From: Nannobrachium achirus
Taxonomy: Eukaryota > Chordata > Actinopteri > Myctophiformes > Myctophidae
Direction of reading: 5' to 3'
Assembly (NCBI GenBank): GCA_963921795.1
Contig: OY997655.1
Span: 5,972,203-6,036,202, forward strand
DNA length: 64,000 nt
Part shown: positions 46,200-55,670 of the stretch, piece by piece
Position numbering within the stretch: position 1 is the first letter of the stretch
Layout of the letters: the number at the start of each line of letters is the position of its first letter
The notes under the pieces: model-generated
Databases searched by the model: none
Told to the model about the DNA's origin: nothing
The model's input: only the letters and a program-made list of their open reading frames with translations
Position numbers and translations under genes: made by a program

Positions 46200-46695
46200 T
46201 TGCTGGATGGCGTGGCAGCCCAGCCTGGCGGCGTTCTACGGCCCCGTGGCGTTCGTGGTGCTGGTGATGTGCGTCTACTTCCTGTGCACCTTCGTGCAGC
46301 TCCGGCGCCACCCCGAGCGCAAGTACGAGGTGCGCGTGGTGGTCGCCGGCAGCGGCAAAAAGGACAGCAAAGAGGAGCGCAGCATGCACTGCCACGGCGA
46401 GCCCCCAGGGGGCGCCACCACCACCACCACCACCACGGTGCTGGCCAACGAGCACTCGTTCCGCGCCCAGCTGCGCGCCACGGCGGTCACCCTGATGCTG
46501 TTCCTGGCCACCTGGGCGCTGGGCGCGCTGGCCGTCACCATGGGACACTTCCTGGACATGGTGTTCAGCTGCCTGTACGGAGCCTTCTGCGTCACGCTGG
46601 GCCTCTTCCTGCTCATCCAGCACTGCGCCAAGAGAGACGACGTGTGGACGCGCTGGTGGTCCTGCTGCTCCTCCTCCGACAAGGAGGAGCGAGGG
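46200..46695 (+). CDS. adgra1: adgra1 exon E: TM5 to TM7 and start of the tail
   Basis: Acceptor CTCTCTCAG, 496 bases, donor GAGGG/GTGGGT. It reads (Y)[40 protein letters not shown] (helix 5). A loop follows with [11 protein letters not shown] and a run of seven Thr, then [40 protein letters not shown] and [20 protein letters not shown] (helices 6 and 7), then [40 protein letters not shown] is nearly identical to human ADGRA1. The last codons EERG lie in a repeated 8-bp target site shared with exon F. If the donor is not used, translation ends six codons later (VGDMVA then TGA), giving a receptor with almost no tail. Confidence 0.93.
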
Positions 46696-46709
46696 GTGGG
46701 TGATATGGT

Positions 46710-48005
46710 AGCCTGATTTCAGACTCTGCGCTGAGCTTGAGTCTGACAGTGTCCCATTGACAAGAGATTTCAAAGGGGAGGGGATTTGAAATTTGAAATT
46801 CCCAATCACAAGAGATCTGGTGGGAGGGGTTGTGTTTGACTTACGTGTACACAAAAACATTCCCCCCCTCCCCCTCCCCTCTATGACAGGCATCAAACAG
46901 GTCGTTGTCTTTGATGCTAACGAGGTGTGCAAAACCCCCTTTGAAGTTCGAAGGGAGGAATTAAGAGCCTTTGGCTGAGCTCCCGCTCCATCCACTGTTG
47001 ATTTTCAAAAGTTAGACCCACCCCCTCCTCCGAGGCTCTGACTCTCATTGGCTTGGTTCTGCCTAAACTAGAGAAACGTTAACGTCATATGACAACACCA
47101 GACCAAGAGAACCAGTCCGCTCAGAGAGTGGGCGGGTCTATGGGCTGGAGCCAGGCAAGTGATAAGGCACCCTGGGCAAGATATGACTTCCGGTTGGTTC
47201 TAGCGGAAGTGGCGGAAGTGCTGCGTTTAACAGAAGTTACATCATGTGTTGCAGTCTTGTTTACATTCCCCAGCGAAACAAACACAAATAGACTGTCGCT
47301 CTTAACTCGCTCTTAAAGGTGATACACCATGCATTTAAAAAGTATTTATGTCATATTGTTTATGTCCCAAAAACGTTTTTCAAAAGGTTTGAGGCTAAAT
47401 TACCACTCCTGAATAGAGAGCCTCTCTCATTTTTGAATGGCTCTCAGAGCATTTCAGCTGCAGTACCACCTTTGGCCTGAACTGCGCCACCCCCCCAAAA
47501 TCTTTTTGAAAACATTTTTTTTTGAAAAAAGTTTTTTTTTTTATGACGTCACAATCGGCAGATGACGTCACAATCGGCAGCAAATCTGGATAGCCTGTTT
47601 TGAGAACCCGTGGGATACTTTTAACCTTCACCTTCTCAAAACCAGAGAAAGACACAACGGTCTGAAATGGGACTTTGTGAGGATAGAAGGTGCTAGTGGG
47701 ACCCCAAAAAAAGGTTTTAAAATAGGAAAAGTGGATTTTCATGGTGTATCACCTTTAATAGATGTAACGTTGTCCGAATTGATGTTTTTGTTTGTATATT
47801 GTTTATTGCGAGCGTAACCGACGGAGCAGGAGAAGTAGAACAGAAGTTTTTTTTTTTAGTGGGGAATACGTTTGCAGGAACACTGCACTGTGAAAAAAGA
47901 CAACTTCCTGGAAAATTCAGCCTCACCTCCTAGAACGGTCTCTGCTTCATATCTTGACCAGGCTTTTCTCTTCACAGATGAGTAAGCCTGGCCACCCGAG
48001 GCTAG
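46710..48005. mobile_element. Insertion nested in the intron E-F MITE
   Basis: It starts TAGCCTGATTTCAG (T at 46709) and ends CCCGAGGCTA. GTGATATGG on its left and GCGATATGG on its right suggest an 8- to 9-bp target duplication with one substitution. Itself composite: it contains a TTAA MITE at 47313-47758 and non-coding sequence. Confidence 0.45.
47313..47758. mobile_element. TTAA-flanked MITE, reverse copy of the 43413 element
   Basis: TTAAAGGTGATACACCATG opens and CATGGTGTATCACCTTTAA closes it. The interior is the reverse complement of most of 43413-43850, with a small duplication of GATGACGTCACAATCGGCAG near 47550. Confidence 0.85.
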
Positions 48006-48355
48006 CGATATGGTGATAAATATCGCTGAGACGATACAATGTCTCCACGATATGCCTTTTCAGAGATATCGTGTATATATATTGTGATACAATGAGGGAG
48101 CCTTATAAAAAATACTGTTGAAATGTCAATACAGAGATTCATTGCAGAATCCATTTAAACCTGCATTTTGGTCTAAATCAGTAGTCACTTTAAACTTTAA
48201 AATGGCAATGTCTCCCCTTAACTCTTACAGTATACAAATGAAACCGAATGGACCCGTAAGGGTCCATTCGGTTTCATTTGTACACTGTCAGAGAGACATA
48301 CTTGTAGGATCCCTGGACCCCACTTTGAGGACCACTGGTCTAAATGGTTTGTTAA

Positions 48356-48610
48356 GCTGGTTGCACACTCCACTGCGTGTTTTCGTTGCGTTTTGGTAAT
48401 CCGAAATCCTCGAAAGCATTTTTCAGGCCAAGGAGAGAGAGAGCAAAGGACCCAGTGGTGAAGGTTGCGAAAATCAACCCTGGTCCGAAAATAAATACGA
48501 AACGGTCGGCAGTGTGCAAACGTGATTGACATAACGTGAGGTTGATTTTTTTATTCACACGCTCCGAAATTCACTCAGATATTCGGCCCGAAAAACGCAG
48601 CAGTGTGCAA
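48356..48610. mobile_element. MITE with GTTGCACACT...AGTGTGCAA ends
   Basis: A copy of the element at 36844-37222, lying inside intron E-F and so inserted into the older MITE. It shares ATTCGGCCCGAAAAACGCAG and GCAAACGTGATTGACATAAC. Confidence 0.7.
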
Positions 48611-48787
48611 AGACTTCTTTTCCTTTTAGTTTGTGTTACCTTGTAGGTGGCTGTACAGTTAAGTAACTTGAATAAAACAACCATAAAAAACAACATGAAA
48701 AAGTAATCGTGATAAGTTAATGTATCGTGATACAGCTTGGAAAGAATATCGTGATATTGTATTTTTTTCCATAACGCCCGCCCCTAG

Positions 48788-49032
48788 GAGGAGCGTGGCG
48801 GCCCACCGCGGCCGGTGCAGTCCCAGCCTCAGCCTCCGCCTCAGCATCATCGCTACCTGGACTCTCCCTGCTCGGGCAAGCAGCCTCTGCTGTCCCCCCA
48901 GCTGCCCCACGGCCACCACCACAACCACAACAACCACCACGCGTCCTCCTCCTCCATCAAGACGCCCCCGGGGCTGCCCCCTCTGCTGCCCCCTCTGCCC
49001 CCGCTCCCCCCGCGGCCCATCAGCCCTGCCGG
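48788..49032 (+). CDS. adgra1: adgra1 exon F: cytoplasmic tail, His/Pro-rich
   Basis: Acceptor GCCCCTAG; donor CCGG/GTAAGG. The frame is continuous with exon E (phase 0): EERGGPPRPVQSQPQPPPQH, HRYLDSPCSGKQPLLSPQLP, HGHHHNHNNHHASSSSIKTP, then a Pro/Leu run to RPISPAG, two bases into the last Gly. Low-complexity but with codon use and frame consistent with the flanking exons. AG occurs three times in series (TAGGAGGAG), so the acceptor could shift by one or two codons. Exact function of this tail region is unknown. Confidence 0.8.
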
Positions 49033-49033
49033 G

Positions 49034-49398
49034 TAAGGGCTGTCACAATTATTACATAATCGTCTAATCGTGATTATTTGACATTATCGCAATTATTTTG
49101 TCATGATCGTCATAATCGTGAATGTTGAAAAATTTCCGAAATAGTGGAAATAGCCGAGCTTGTAGATCGGCTATTTCCACTATCAAAGTTATTTTTTAAG
49201 TAGTAAGTTGTCAAATATGTCAGTAATTTCTTTGTATGTTTAGGTTATGTGTCGTATCTACCATGTACAACTTCAAAGCCTAAAAGCCAAACAGAAATGT
49301 AATTATCAACGACAAAAGCACAATTAAATCGCTAATCGCCAAATTATTTGAGTGACAATTAATCGTCATGTATAAAATGTCATATCGTGACAGCCCTA
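49034..49398. mobile_element. hAT MITE of the TAGGGCTGTCAC family acting as intron F-G
   Basis: TAAGGGCTGTCACAATTATT at the left and GTGACAGCCCTA at the right. The 8-bp duplication CTGCCGGG lies at 49026-49033 and 49399-49406, both copies within coding sequence. Length is 365 bp against 369 for the intact relative at 7431, and the interior matches (TAATCGTCTAATCGTGATTA). The hairpin module inside is shortened (49140-49183). The intron 49033-49393 covers all but five bases of it. Confidence 0.92.
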
Positions 49399-49660
49399 CT
49401 GCCGGGCCGTACTGCGTGTCCCGCGCCGCCTCGCCGCGCCCGCAGTCCCTCCACGACGAGCTGCCGCCGCCCCGGCTGCCCCAGCAGATGCTGCCCCTCC
49501 AGAGCTGCCTGAAGGACCGCAGCAAGTCGCGCTCCTTCAACCGGCCGCGGCCCTCGCTGCGAGACCTCCACGGACACGTCACCTCCACCAGCATGGACGG
49601 ATACGGCAGCGGCGGCTACGGCTACGGATACGGCTCCTCCCACCTGGACAGCCCCCACAG
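49394..49660 (+). CDS. adgra1: adgra1 exon G: cytoplasmic tail
   Basis: The acceptor GTGACAG lies in the MITE's right end; the donor is CCACAG/GTTATG. It reads (G)PTAG, then PYCVSRAASPRPQSLHDELP, PPRLPQQMLPLQSCLKDRSK, SRSFNRPRPSLRDLHGHVTS, TSMDGYGSGGYGYGYGSSHL and DSPH, ending two bases into a codon. The first four residues, PTAG, are the MITE scar plus target duplication; without the insertion the protein would run SPAG-PYCV. Several basic-Ser clusters (RSKSRSF) look like phosphorylation sites. Confidence 0.82.
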
Positions 49661-50038
49661 GTTATGGGAATTGGCTTTCAAAATAGTCAATGCAACTCTG
49701 CCCTCAATTCACCCTCTGTTAGCCTTTTGGTTGGTCCCTGTCTGACCAACCAGCAGGCTCTATCTGCCTTGTTCCGCCCTGGTTCCGCCTTTTTTATGTT
49801 GAATTTGCTGAAACATAATCTTTGGAGAAATAAAAACATTTAAAAACATGCTGAGTCACTATACTGCCACTGAGCTGCTCCATTTTACTGAAACCAAGAA
49901 ATTGAACACACAGAATAACAATACGAAGCAACTGAATTAAAATGGTAGTGGATGGAGTGTCCCACTGAGTGTCCCACCAAGACGCAGCAACCAATGGGTG
50001 TGAAGAGGGGCGGGACTTGACAAAGGGTGAATCCCCTC

Positions 50039-50270
50039 AATAGAGGGTATGCACGTGACATCATCATCATACTTGGATGTTATGCGGGAACGCCTACTGA
50101 GTGGCAAACAACTACCTTCTGGCCTTGACAGCCCATACATCCAAACAGAGAAGTCTATCTGATTGCTTTGATTAAACGTTGTTAAGCAACGTTAAACTCA
50201 CTTTGCCACTCAATTCGTCACTCGATTAGCCATTCACTTCATGCATGCGTATTGCGTATACCCTCTATAC
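50039..50270. repeat. Dispersed repeat with TAGAGGGTAT / ATACCCTCTATA ends, in intron G-H
   Basis: Shares TTATGCGGGAACGCCTACTG and CATACATCCAAACAG with copies at 18190-18385 and (inverted) 13020-13250, and with a fragment at 33173-33260. The inverted ends suggest a MITE. The rest of intron G-H (49661-50823) shows no further feature. Confidence 0.7.
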
Positions 50271-50823
50271 TTGCATATCTGACTAAACACTTCCAAAAAG
50301 TTAGCGACAGCCACAGCCACAACACCAGAGGGAGAGCACACAATGATCTGATAACACAAACCCTTAAGACAAATATGGGTAAATTGTAGAAGGAATTCCA
50401 AGTCTTTTCCCTTAAAACATGTACACGTAGCTCACTGACCTCCTTCAAAAACTGCCCTGAAAATTCACCTTTCAGGAGGCCAGAGGAGGTAGTTATCACT
50501 TCTCCCATAGACAGGCCAGAAGTGAGCACCTTACCTTACCCCTACCCCCTTTTTCCCCCCCTACTCTATACATATAGTGTTTTATTATTGTGATGATATT
50601 TGAATGTTTTTTGTTGCTATTTTTTATGTCCATGAATTGAATACCAATGACCTCCAACGTAAACAAGATCTCACAGGGCTTATTTGGAGTGTTCCTTTTA
50701 GGCAGGGTGTTTAACTGTACTTGTACTGAACTATACATTTCTATTGTATTGACTAAACTTGTGCTGTTCTCCTTTTTTGTCTAATTGAAATCGAATCAAC
50801 CAATCAACCAACCAATCCAACAG

Positions 50824-51244
50824 CCTGCGCGGCGGCCTAGCGGACGTGGTCTCCTCCTCCTCGGCGTGCCACAGCCCGCAGCCGCCGGACGGGGGTTACG
50901 ACGTGCCGCCGTGGATGATGTCGTCGCGGGCGCACCTGGCGTGCCCCAGCCCTCTGCCCGACAAGCACGGCGGCACGCTGCGGCGCCAGAGCTCCTGCCA
51001 CAGCGCCGTGGACCCCGCGGGCTCCTGCCAGGACCTGCTGGCACGCAGCGCGCACGCCGACGCCATCTCCTGCCACAGCGCGCACTTCCCGCTGCAGCCC
51101 CCCTCGCAGGGGGAGGGACACACCTGCGAGCGCCGTCTGGCGTACGGCACCCCGAAGACCGAGCCACCGCCGCCGCCGCAGATCATCACCACCATAAGCC
51201 GACGGGAAATATCTGAGCCGTTCGTGGCACAGCGTCACCACCTC
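50824..51244 (+). CDS. adgra1: adgra1 exon H: cytoplasmic tail, Ser/Cys/His-rich
   Basis: Acceptor AATCCAACAG; donor CACCTC/GTAAAT. Phase agrees with exons G and I. It reads (S)LRGGLADVVSSSSACHSPQP, PDGGYDVPPWMMSSRAHLAC, PSPLPDKHGGTLRRQSSCHS, then AVDPAGSCQDLLARSAHADA, ISCHSAHFPLQPPSQGEGHT, CERRLAYGTPKTEPPPPPQI and ITTISRREISEPFVAQRHHL. SCHSA recurs three times. The 3' border is the least certain in the gene: the last 20 or so codons lose the tail's GC-rich codon use, so an earlier donor is possible. Confidence 0.72.
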
Positions 51245-51689
51245 GTAAATACCAACTATTTTGTATTCTTTTTTTTCTGATATTTTTGCATAGCGATGTG
51301 TTCTATTTTTCTGTCATTGAATGTTTATAGGAATTGAGTACAAAAGGACCCCGATTTAAACTAGAACTGTACTCTGTCGGGGTGCCAACTTGGGCTTTGT
51401 GAACAAGCAGGCCTTTTATGGCCTGCTTGTGCACCAGCAGAGTGCGCCATGAGGTGCGCTCACCACTGGCATCACCAGGAATGCTGGTCACTCATTGGCT
51501 GTTAATGATGACGTTGCCAGAAATGCTGGTTACGCAGCCGAACGTAGTACTTGCACGCTCTGCTGGTGCAAGTAATAATCCATTGAGCTTTCTTGTGGTT
51601 CAAATCCTTTCAGTTGACCTTGTATCAGTGAACTGTACTTTTTCCTTGCAAACTATCTAATGAAGTGTTCAATCAATCGTTCAATCAAG
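51245..51689 (+). other. adgra1: Intron H-I
   Basis: Nothing coding. Around 51373-51570 it has an inverted-repeat-rich stretch with GTGCACCAGCAGAGTGCGC and CTCTGCTGGTGCAAG, also seen near 40295. The pyrimidine tract before the exon I acceptor is weak (TCGTTCAATCAAG). Confidence 0.6.
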
Positions 51690-52043
51690 GTCCCCGAGGC
51701 GTACGGCTGCAGCTCCAACATCGGAGACGAGGGAGAAGACGATGACGACAACAACATGCTGTGTCCGGATGAGGAGCAGGGCGTGGCTTATCCCAGGTGT
51801 ACTCTGCCACGCCCCCTAGAGGAGGAGCAAGGCATGGCCTATCCCAGGTGTACTCTGCCACGCCCCCTAGAGGAGGAGCAGGGCGTGGCCTACCCCAGCC
51901 GCACCCTGCCCCGCCCGCGCCCCGCCCTGAGCCGGCGCAGCACCATCAGCCGGAACGGCAGCCTGCAGGAGGACTTCCTGTACGGCTCCGACGCCGAGGG
52001 GAACGTGCGGACCGGGCCGTGGAGGAACGAAACCGCTGTGTGA
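51690..52043 (+). CDS. adgra1: adgra1 exon I: tail end with PDZ ligand
   Basis: From the acceptor ATCAAG the frame reads VPEAYGCSSNIGDEGEDDDD, NNMLCPDEEQGVAYPRCTLP and on to GNVRTGPWRNETAV and TGA at 52041-52043. The final 14 residues match human ADGRA1 GNIRTGPWKNETTV, and T-A-V is a class I PDZ-binding motif, the expected link to synaptic scaffolds. An in-frame 51-bp repeat gives three copies of EEQGVAYPRCTLPRPLE (51771-51821, 51822-51872, third diverged from 51873). The acidic DEGEDDDD patch precedes it. Confidence 0.9.
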   Translation, partial: VPEAYGCSSNIGDEGEDDDDNNMLCPDEEQGVAYPRCTLPRPLEEEQGMAYPRCTLPRPLEEEQGVAYPSRTLPRPRPALSRRSTISRNGSLQEDFLYGSDAEGNVRTGPWRNETAV

Positions 52044-52156
52044 ACGAAGGCCCCAACAAACGGATTCCTTTCGCCGCCGCTCCCGGTCGGCGCGTCGGCT
52101 TGCGCGACGAGTTGGGACAGGATTTTATATATGCACACGCCTGCGGCCATATTGGA

Positions 52157-52162
52157 AATAAA
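52157..52162 (+). promoter_or_regulatory. adgra1: Candidate polyadenylation signal
   Basis: AATAAA lies 114 bases after the stop codon. It would give a very short 3' UTR; other signals further down cannot be excluded. Confidence 0.35.
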
Positions 52163-52203
52163 TTGGGAATCCTCCTTACTTCCTTTCTTCAGGTGTTACC
52201 GCT

Positions 52204-52490
52204 AAATGGTAAATGGTAAGTGGTGCATTTATATAGCGCATTTATCCAAGGTGCTTTAAAGAGATGCATTACATTCACCCATTTACTCACACATTCATAC
52301 ACCGATGGCGGAGGGAACCATGCAAGGCACCAACCTGCTCACCGGGAGCAACTAGGGGTTCACTTCAGAGTCTTGCTCAAGGACTCTTCCACACTAACTC
52401 TGGGAGGAGCCCGGGATCGGACTGGGAACCCTTCGGGAGCCCTCCGTGTTCTAATGACGGTTTCTCTACCCCTGAGCCACTGCCGCCCCA
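52204..52490 (-). mobile_element. tRNA-derived SINE, reverse orientation
   Basis: Read on the minus strand it begins near GGCGGCAGTGGCTCAGGGGT (A box) and ends with AAATGCACCACTTACCATTT. Shared blocks with 21621-21862 include GAGCAGGTTGGTGCCTTGCA. It lies about 160 bp after the receptor stop codon. Confidence 0.85.
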
Positions 52491-52671
52491 TAGTGAAGGC
52501 TCTGTTCCATTCAGGTTGAACAGAGTCAAGGCGCTGATGTTGTCCGCACGTTGGCTCACTAAGGAAATACTCTGCTACACCAGTGGGTCTCGAAGTGTGG
52601 TCCAGGGACCCTCACGGTTCCTTGAGGGGGGCGGGGTGCCTTACGGGAGTGTAATTTACTTCCAATATGGC

Positions 52672-53218
52672 CAGGGACGTGCTGGGCCCCTGATTCAGCC
52701 CGGGAAAAAGAGTTGGAGTGGCCCTCATTGCGCGCTCTCTATAGCGCTGCTGCTACTCAAATATTTGCCATTTCAGATCATGACAAGTGACAAGCCAGTG
52801 GGCCAATTATTGTACATGAGTTATATTTCGTCGTTGTCGCGTGGAAACCTTGTATGTCCAAAACCGTTTGTTTTGTATTTATCATTTTAAAAATTATTTA
52901 AACTAGTGAAAACAGCAGATCTACAAGCACACAACGCCTCGCACTGCGAGGCGTTGTGTGCTTGTAGATCTGCTGTTTTCACTTCTTTTGTGCGACAGCC
53001 TTGCATGATGAAGTAGGGCTTTGCATTGCGAAAAAATTTATAAATTTGAAACTTGGACATACGAGGTTTCTGCCCGATAGTGACGATTTACTTTGTTGGC
53101 CGCCCAGCCCCCAAAATTGAACGAAGGCCGACATTTTATTTTTAATTTTTTCTTAATGGCCGAATGAACCGGCCGTTCGGGAGTTGTCCCGCTTTTCCCA
53201 ATGGCCAGCACGTCCCTG
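52672..53218. mobile_element. hAT MITE, CAGGGACGTGCTGG ends
   Basis: CAGGGACGTGCTGGGCCCCT at the left and CCAGCACGTCCCTG at the right are inverted. The 8-bp duplication AATATGGC is exact (52664-52671 and 53219-53226). A perfect hairpin-module copy is inside. The same family, with its own exact duplication, is at 57416-57824. Confidence 0.92.
52905..52983. repeat. Perfect hairpin module copy
   Basis: The arms of 39 bp, AGTGAAAACAGCAGATCTAC... and its exact reverse complement, are separated by one base. This is the most regular copy in the window. Confidence 0.95.
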
Positions 53219-53226
53219 AATATGGC

Positions 53227-54170
53227 TGCTGTGCATAGAGCCGGTTTGACGCGACGAAACCGCCCTGCATCAGACGCTGCCGGCGCCGGCGGCATCCGGT
53301 CCTCTGGCGTCACGCGCCGCAGACGGGGAACGCAGTGATTCAGGATTCCGAGCCTTATCGGTTTTACGCAACTCCAACGCTACTGAGCCGGCGGAAACGG
53401 ACTCTGCATGGAACCTCAGAACTCAAATCCACTCCTGACTTTCACGCCTGCCTTGTTCCAACCACTTAAACCCTCTTTTCCAAGTGAGACGGACCTGAAC
53501 TGCAACTCAGGTCGGACTTTGTTTTCTTTTGTATACACCAAATATCTTTGTTCGAATTTCTTTGTTCAAGTGACTTTATTTTTAAATTTAAATTTTTTTT
53601 TTTTTTATGGATGGTGTCAACCTATTACGAGACGGGAGTGACAACGTATACGGCACCACTGTATTATACCGGGAACATTGAACGACGGCGTGACAGAGGA
53701 CGCAAACGGGAGACCCGTTGGTCAGATGACGCCCGACTCCTCACAGTAGTACGGAAGTGAGAAGATCGTCACTGTCGAGTGGAAACCTTGATAATTTACT
53801 AAAAAAAGTGATTTAGTCACAAGCTTTTTAAATACTTTTCTAAAACCCAAATATACGCTTAGCTACTTTTGCAAATCGCAAAATTGAGATGCGTTTGTGC
53901 GCCCGCAGATCGGCAATTTGTGCCACAATTGCGCGATACTCTTGCCGACGAATCAGGGCTTCCATGCAAGAAGTGGAAAGACAGAGATACAAGGTTTCTG
54001 CCCGACAGTGTCGATACGTGTTGGTATAGCTGTGTTGTACGTGGTTGTGTCCACCCAAATCTCAAGGAACCCTGCATCCAAACAACTGTGAGTTTGAGCC
54101 TTTTAATTCCCCCAGAATATATGAGTAGTAGAGTCTCTGTGTGTGAGGCCGTCTAGTGTTCTGATCAATC
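53227..54170. other. No gene; possible distal 3' UTR
   Basis: Mixed-composition sequence with a poly-T tract at 53586-53606. Short frames here (70-95 codons) have no protein features. It may belong to a longer receptor 3' UTR. Confidence 0.35.
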
Positions 54171-54177
54171 GATCGGT

Positions 54178-54310
54178 AGATTGATTGATTAATCAATCAA
54201 TCAATCAAACTTTATTTATATAACATATTTTATACGCTGAGCGCAGCTCAATGCACTTCACAGAATAAAACCTTTAAAAATAAAAGGGCAAATTAAACGA
54301 CAGAAAGAGA
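54178..54310 (-). mobile_element. LINE-like 3' tail
   Basis: ATTAATCAATCAATCAATCA is followed by AACTTTATTTATATAACATA, the usual fish retroposon tail read in reverse. A similar fragment lies at 23765-23835. Positions 54420-54600 hold a worn MITE with a hairpin-module copy (54500-54560). Confidence 0.6.
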
Positions 54311-55007
54311 ACAATACATAAAGAATTAATAAAGCTAGGTAAAGGCAAAGGTGAATAAATAGTCTCTCAGGTGAGGCGACCCGTAAATTATTAAAAGAAA
54401 AATAGAGTTAATTTGATTAACCACTTGAACCCTATAACGTCCCTATTCGGGCCATGCCATGATAGGTGAACATTTGGCAAAAATACTTCAACATTTGTCA
54501 AAAATCACAGATCTACAAGCTTATAAGTGGCACAACTTGGCTTGTTGTGAGCTTATAGATGGTAGCACAGGGGTTTAAGTGGTTAAAATGTTATTATTAT
54601 ATATATTTTTTTCTTTTACAAAGTTTGTCAAATATATGATGAAGCCTTACGTTGACATGTCAAGTCACTGTATTTATAATGAGCATTTAAAACAACACAT
54701 GTCGGCCGAAGTGCTGTGCAATGACAAGTCAAGTCAGTATAAAACCTATTAAATATGTAATCATAGATTAAAACTCAGTTCTCAGGCACCGCTGTAAATA
54801 ACTATTTCATCCTCGGCAATCCTGAATTACATTGTTACTTTATTATGTCAAATATGTACATCTTGACTTTCCCCCTAAAATACAGTTTATGTCATGAGGA
54901 AGACTTGAGAAAATATCTGTTTGAGATTGAAAATATATATATATTTTTTTTTTACTTTTTTTGGAGCTGTGTGAAGCACAGGCTCCCTATACGTGGCCGT
55001 GTGGGTC

Positions 55008-55010
<3 letters not shown>

Positions 55011-55061
<51 letters not shown>
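55011..55061. repeat. (GT)n microsatellite
   Basis: Pure GT run. Confidence 0.95.
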
Positions 55062-55064
<3 letters not shown>

Positions 55065-55374
55065 AGCCTGAACTTCCTAAACTTCGGCACGCCACTAGTC
55101 CCACAGTTTTGCCACCACACACTCGCGCCATATGTCAAATCGACCGGCTTACTCGGGAATCGTGGGCTATTACTTTTCTAAGAGAAAGGTTCTATAGTTT
55201 AATTGATATTAATTTATTAGTGAATTAATTTTCCCCATTGACTTATAATGGGAATTGCAAAAACTCACATTCAATTATTTGTCTCTCGCAAACCATAGGG
55301 GCTAGAGTTTCAAGACTTGGAGAGGAGGTTCATAATGATTTCAAGGATTAAATAAAAAATAATTGTGTCATTTG

Positions 55375-55616
55375 GCCGCATGGTGGCGCCATAACACCCC
55401 ACTTTACGTTTTGGCCTGTAACTCTTGAACCGTAGGTCGGAAAATTAAAAATATTTTTTCCCTGGATTCCTTGGGTCATGACGCATCTCCCCATATAGGC
55501 CACGCCCATTTGCGCCATGATAGATTTTCCGCCATCTTGAATTTTCTCCAAAACACACTTTTTGCTCCTTTTCCTACATATTTTCTTCAAATGTCACAAA
55601 AATCGGTACACATGAT

Positions 55617-55668
<52 letters not shown>

Positions 55669-55670
55669 CT
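55375..55670. repeat. Common fish dispersed repeat plus (CA)n
   Basis: Text such as CATGGTGGCGCCATAACACC, GTAACTCTTGAACCGTAGGT and GTCACAAAAATCGGTACACA belongs to a widespread teleost repeat; related text is at 45340-45570. A CA run (55618-55668) follows. Confidence 0.6.

Larger units (their letters stand above)
46691..48786. mobile_element. hAT MITE forming intron E-F, interrupted by a nested insertion
   Basis: The left end GAGGGGTGGGTGATATGG matches the inverted right end (TAGGGGCGGGCGTTATGG when reversed) at 14 of 18 bases. GGAGGAGC flanks both ends exactly (46683-46690 and 48787-48794). The left part resumes at about 48006 after a nested insertion, with GATATGGTGATAAATATCGC. The right part holds ATCGTGATATTG and TTTTTTTCCATAACGCCCGC. 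The splice donor lies in the left end. The acceptor AG is the element's last A plus the first G of the duplication. Confidence 0.65.
37782..52043 (+). other. adgra1: Gene span: adhesion GPCR A1-like (GPR123), exons A to I
   Basis: Nine exons on the plus strand join in a single frame of about 749 codons up to a TGA. The product is a seven-helix membrane receptor with a cytoplasmic tail of roughly 430-450 residues. Human ADGRA1 is about 560 residues, has almost no extracellular N-terminal region and begins MDLK, matching exon A here from DLK. Landmark agreement with ADGRA1 includes [55 protein letters not shown] and the end RTGPW.NET.V. The start codon exon was not found upstream. Introns hold many repeats; two of them appear to be transposons. 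Teleosts may have two ADGRA1 copies, and I cannot say which one this is. Confidence 0.88.

Noticed and set aside
46075..46995. 306-codon minus-strand frame and 216-codon alternative plus frame over exon E
   Set aside because: They are shadows of the GC-rich coding exon. The adgra1 frame has clear homology and the others have none.
50785..51241. Several 96- to 143-codon frames on both strands over exon H
   Set aside because: GC-rich coding sequence leaves other frames open. Only the frame continuous with exons G and I fits splice phases.
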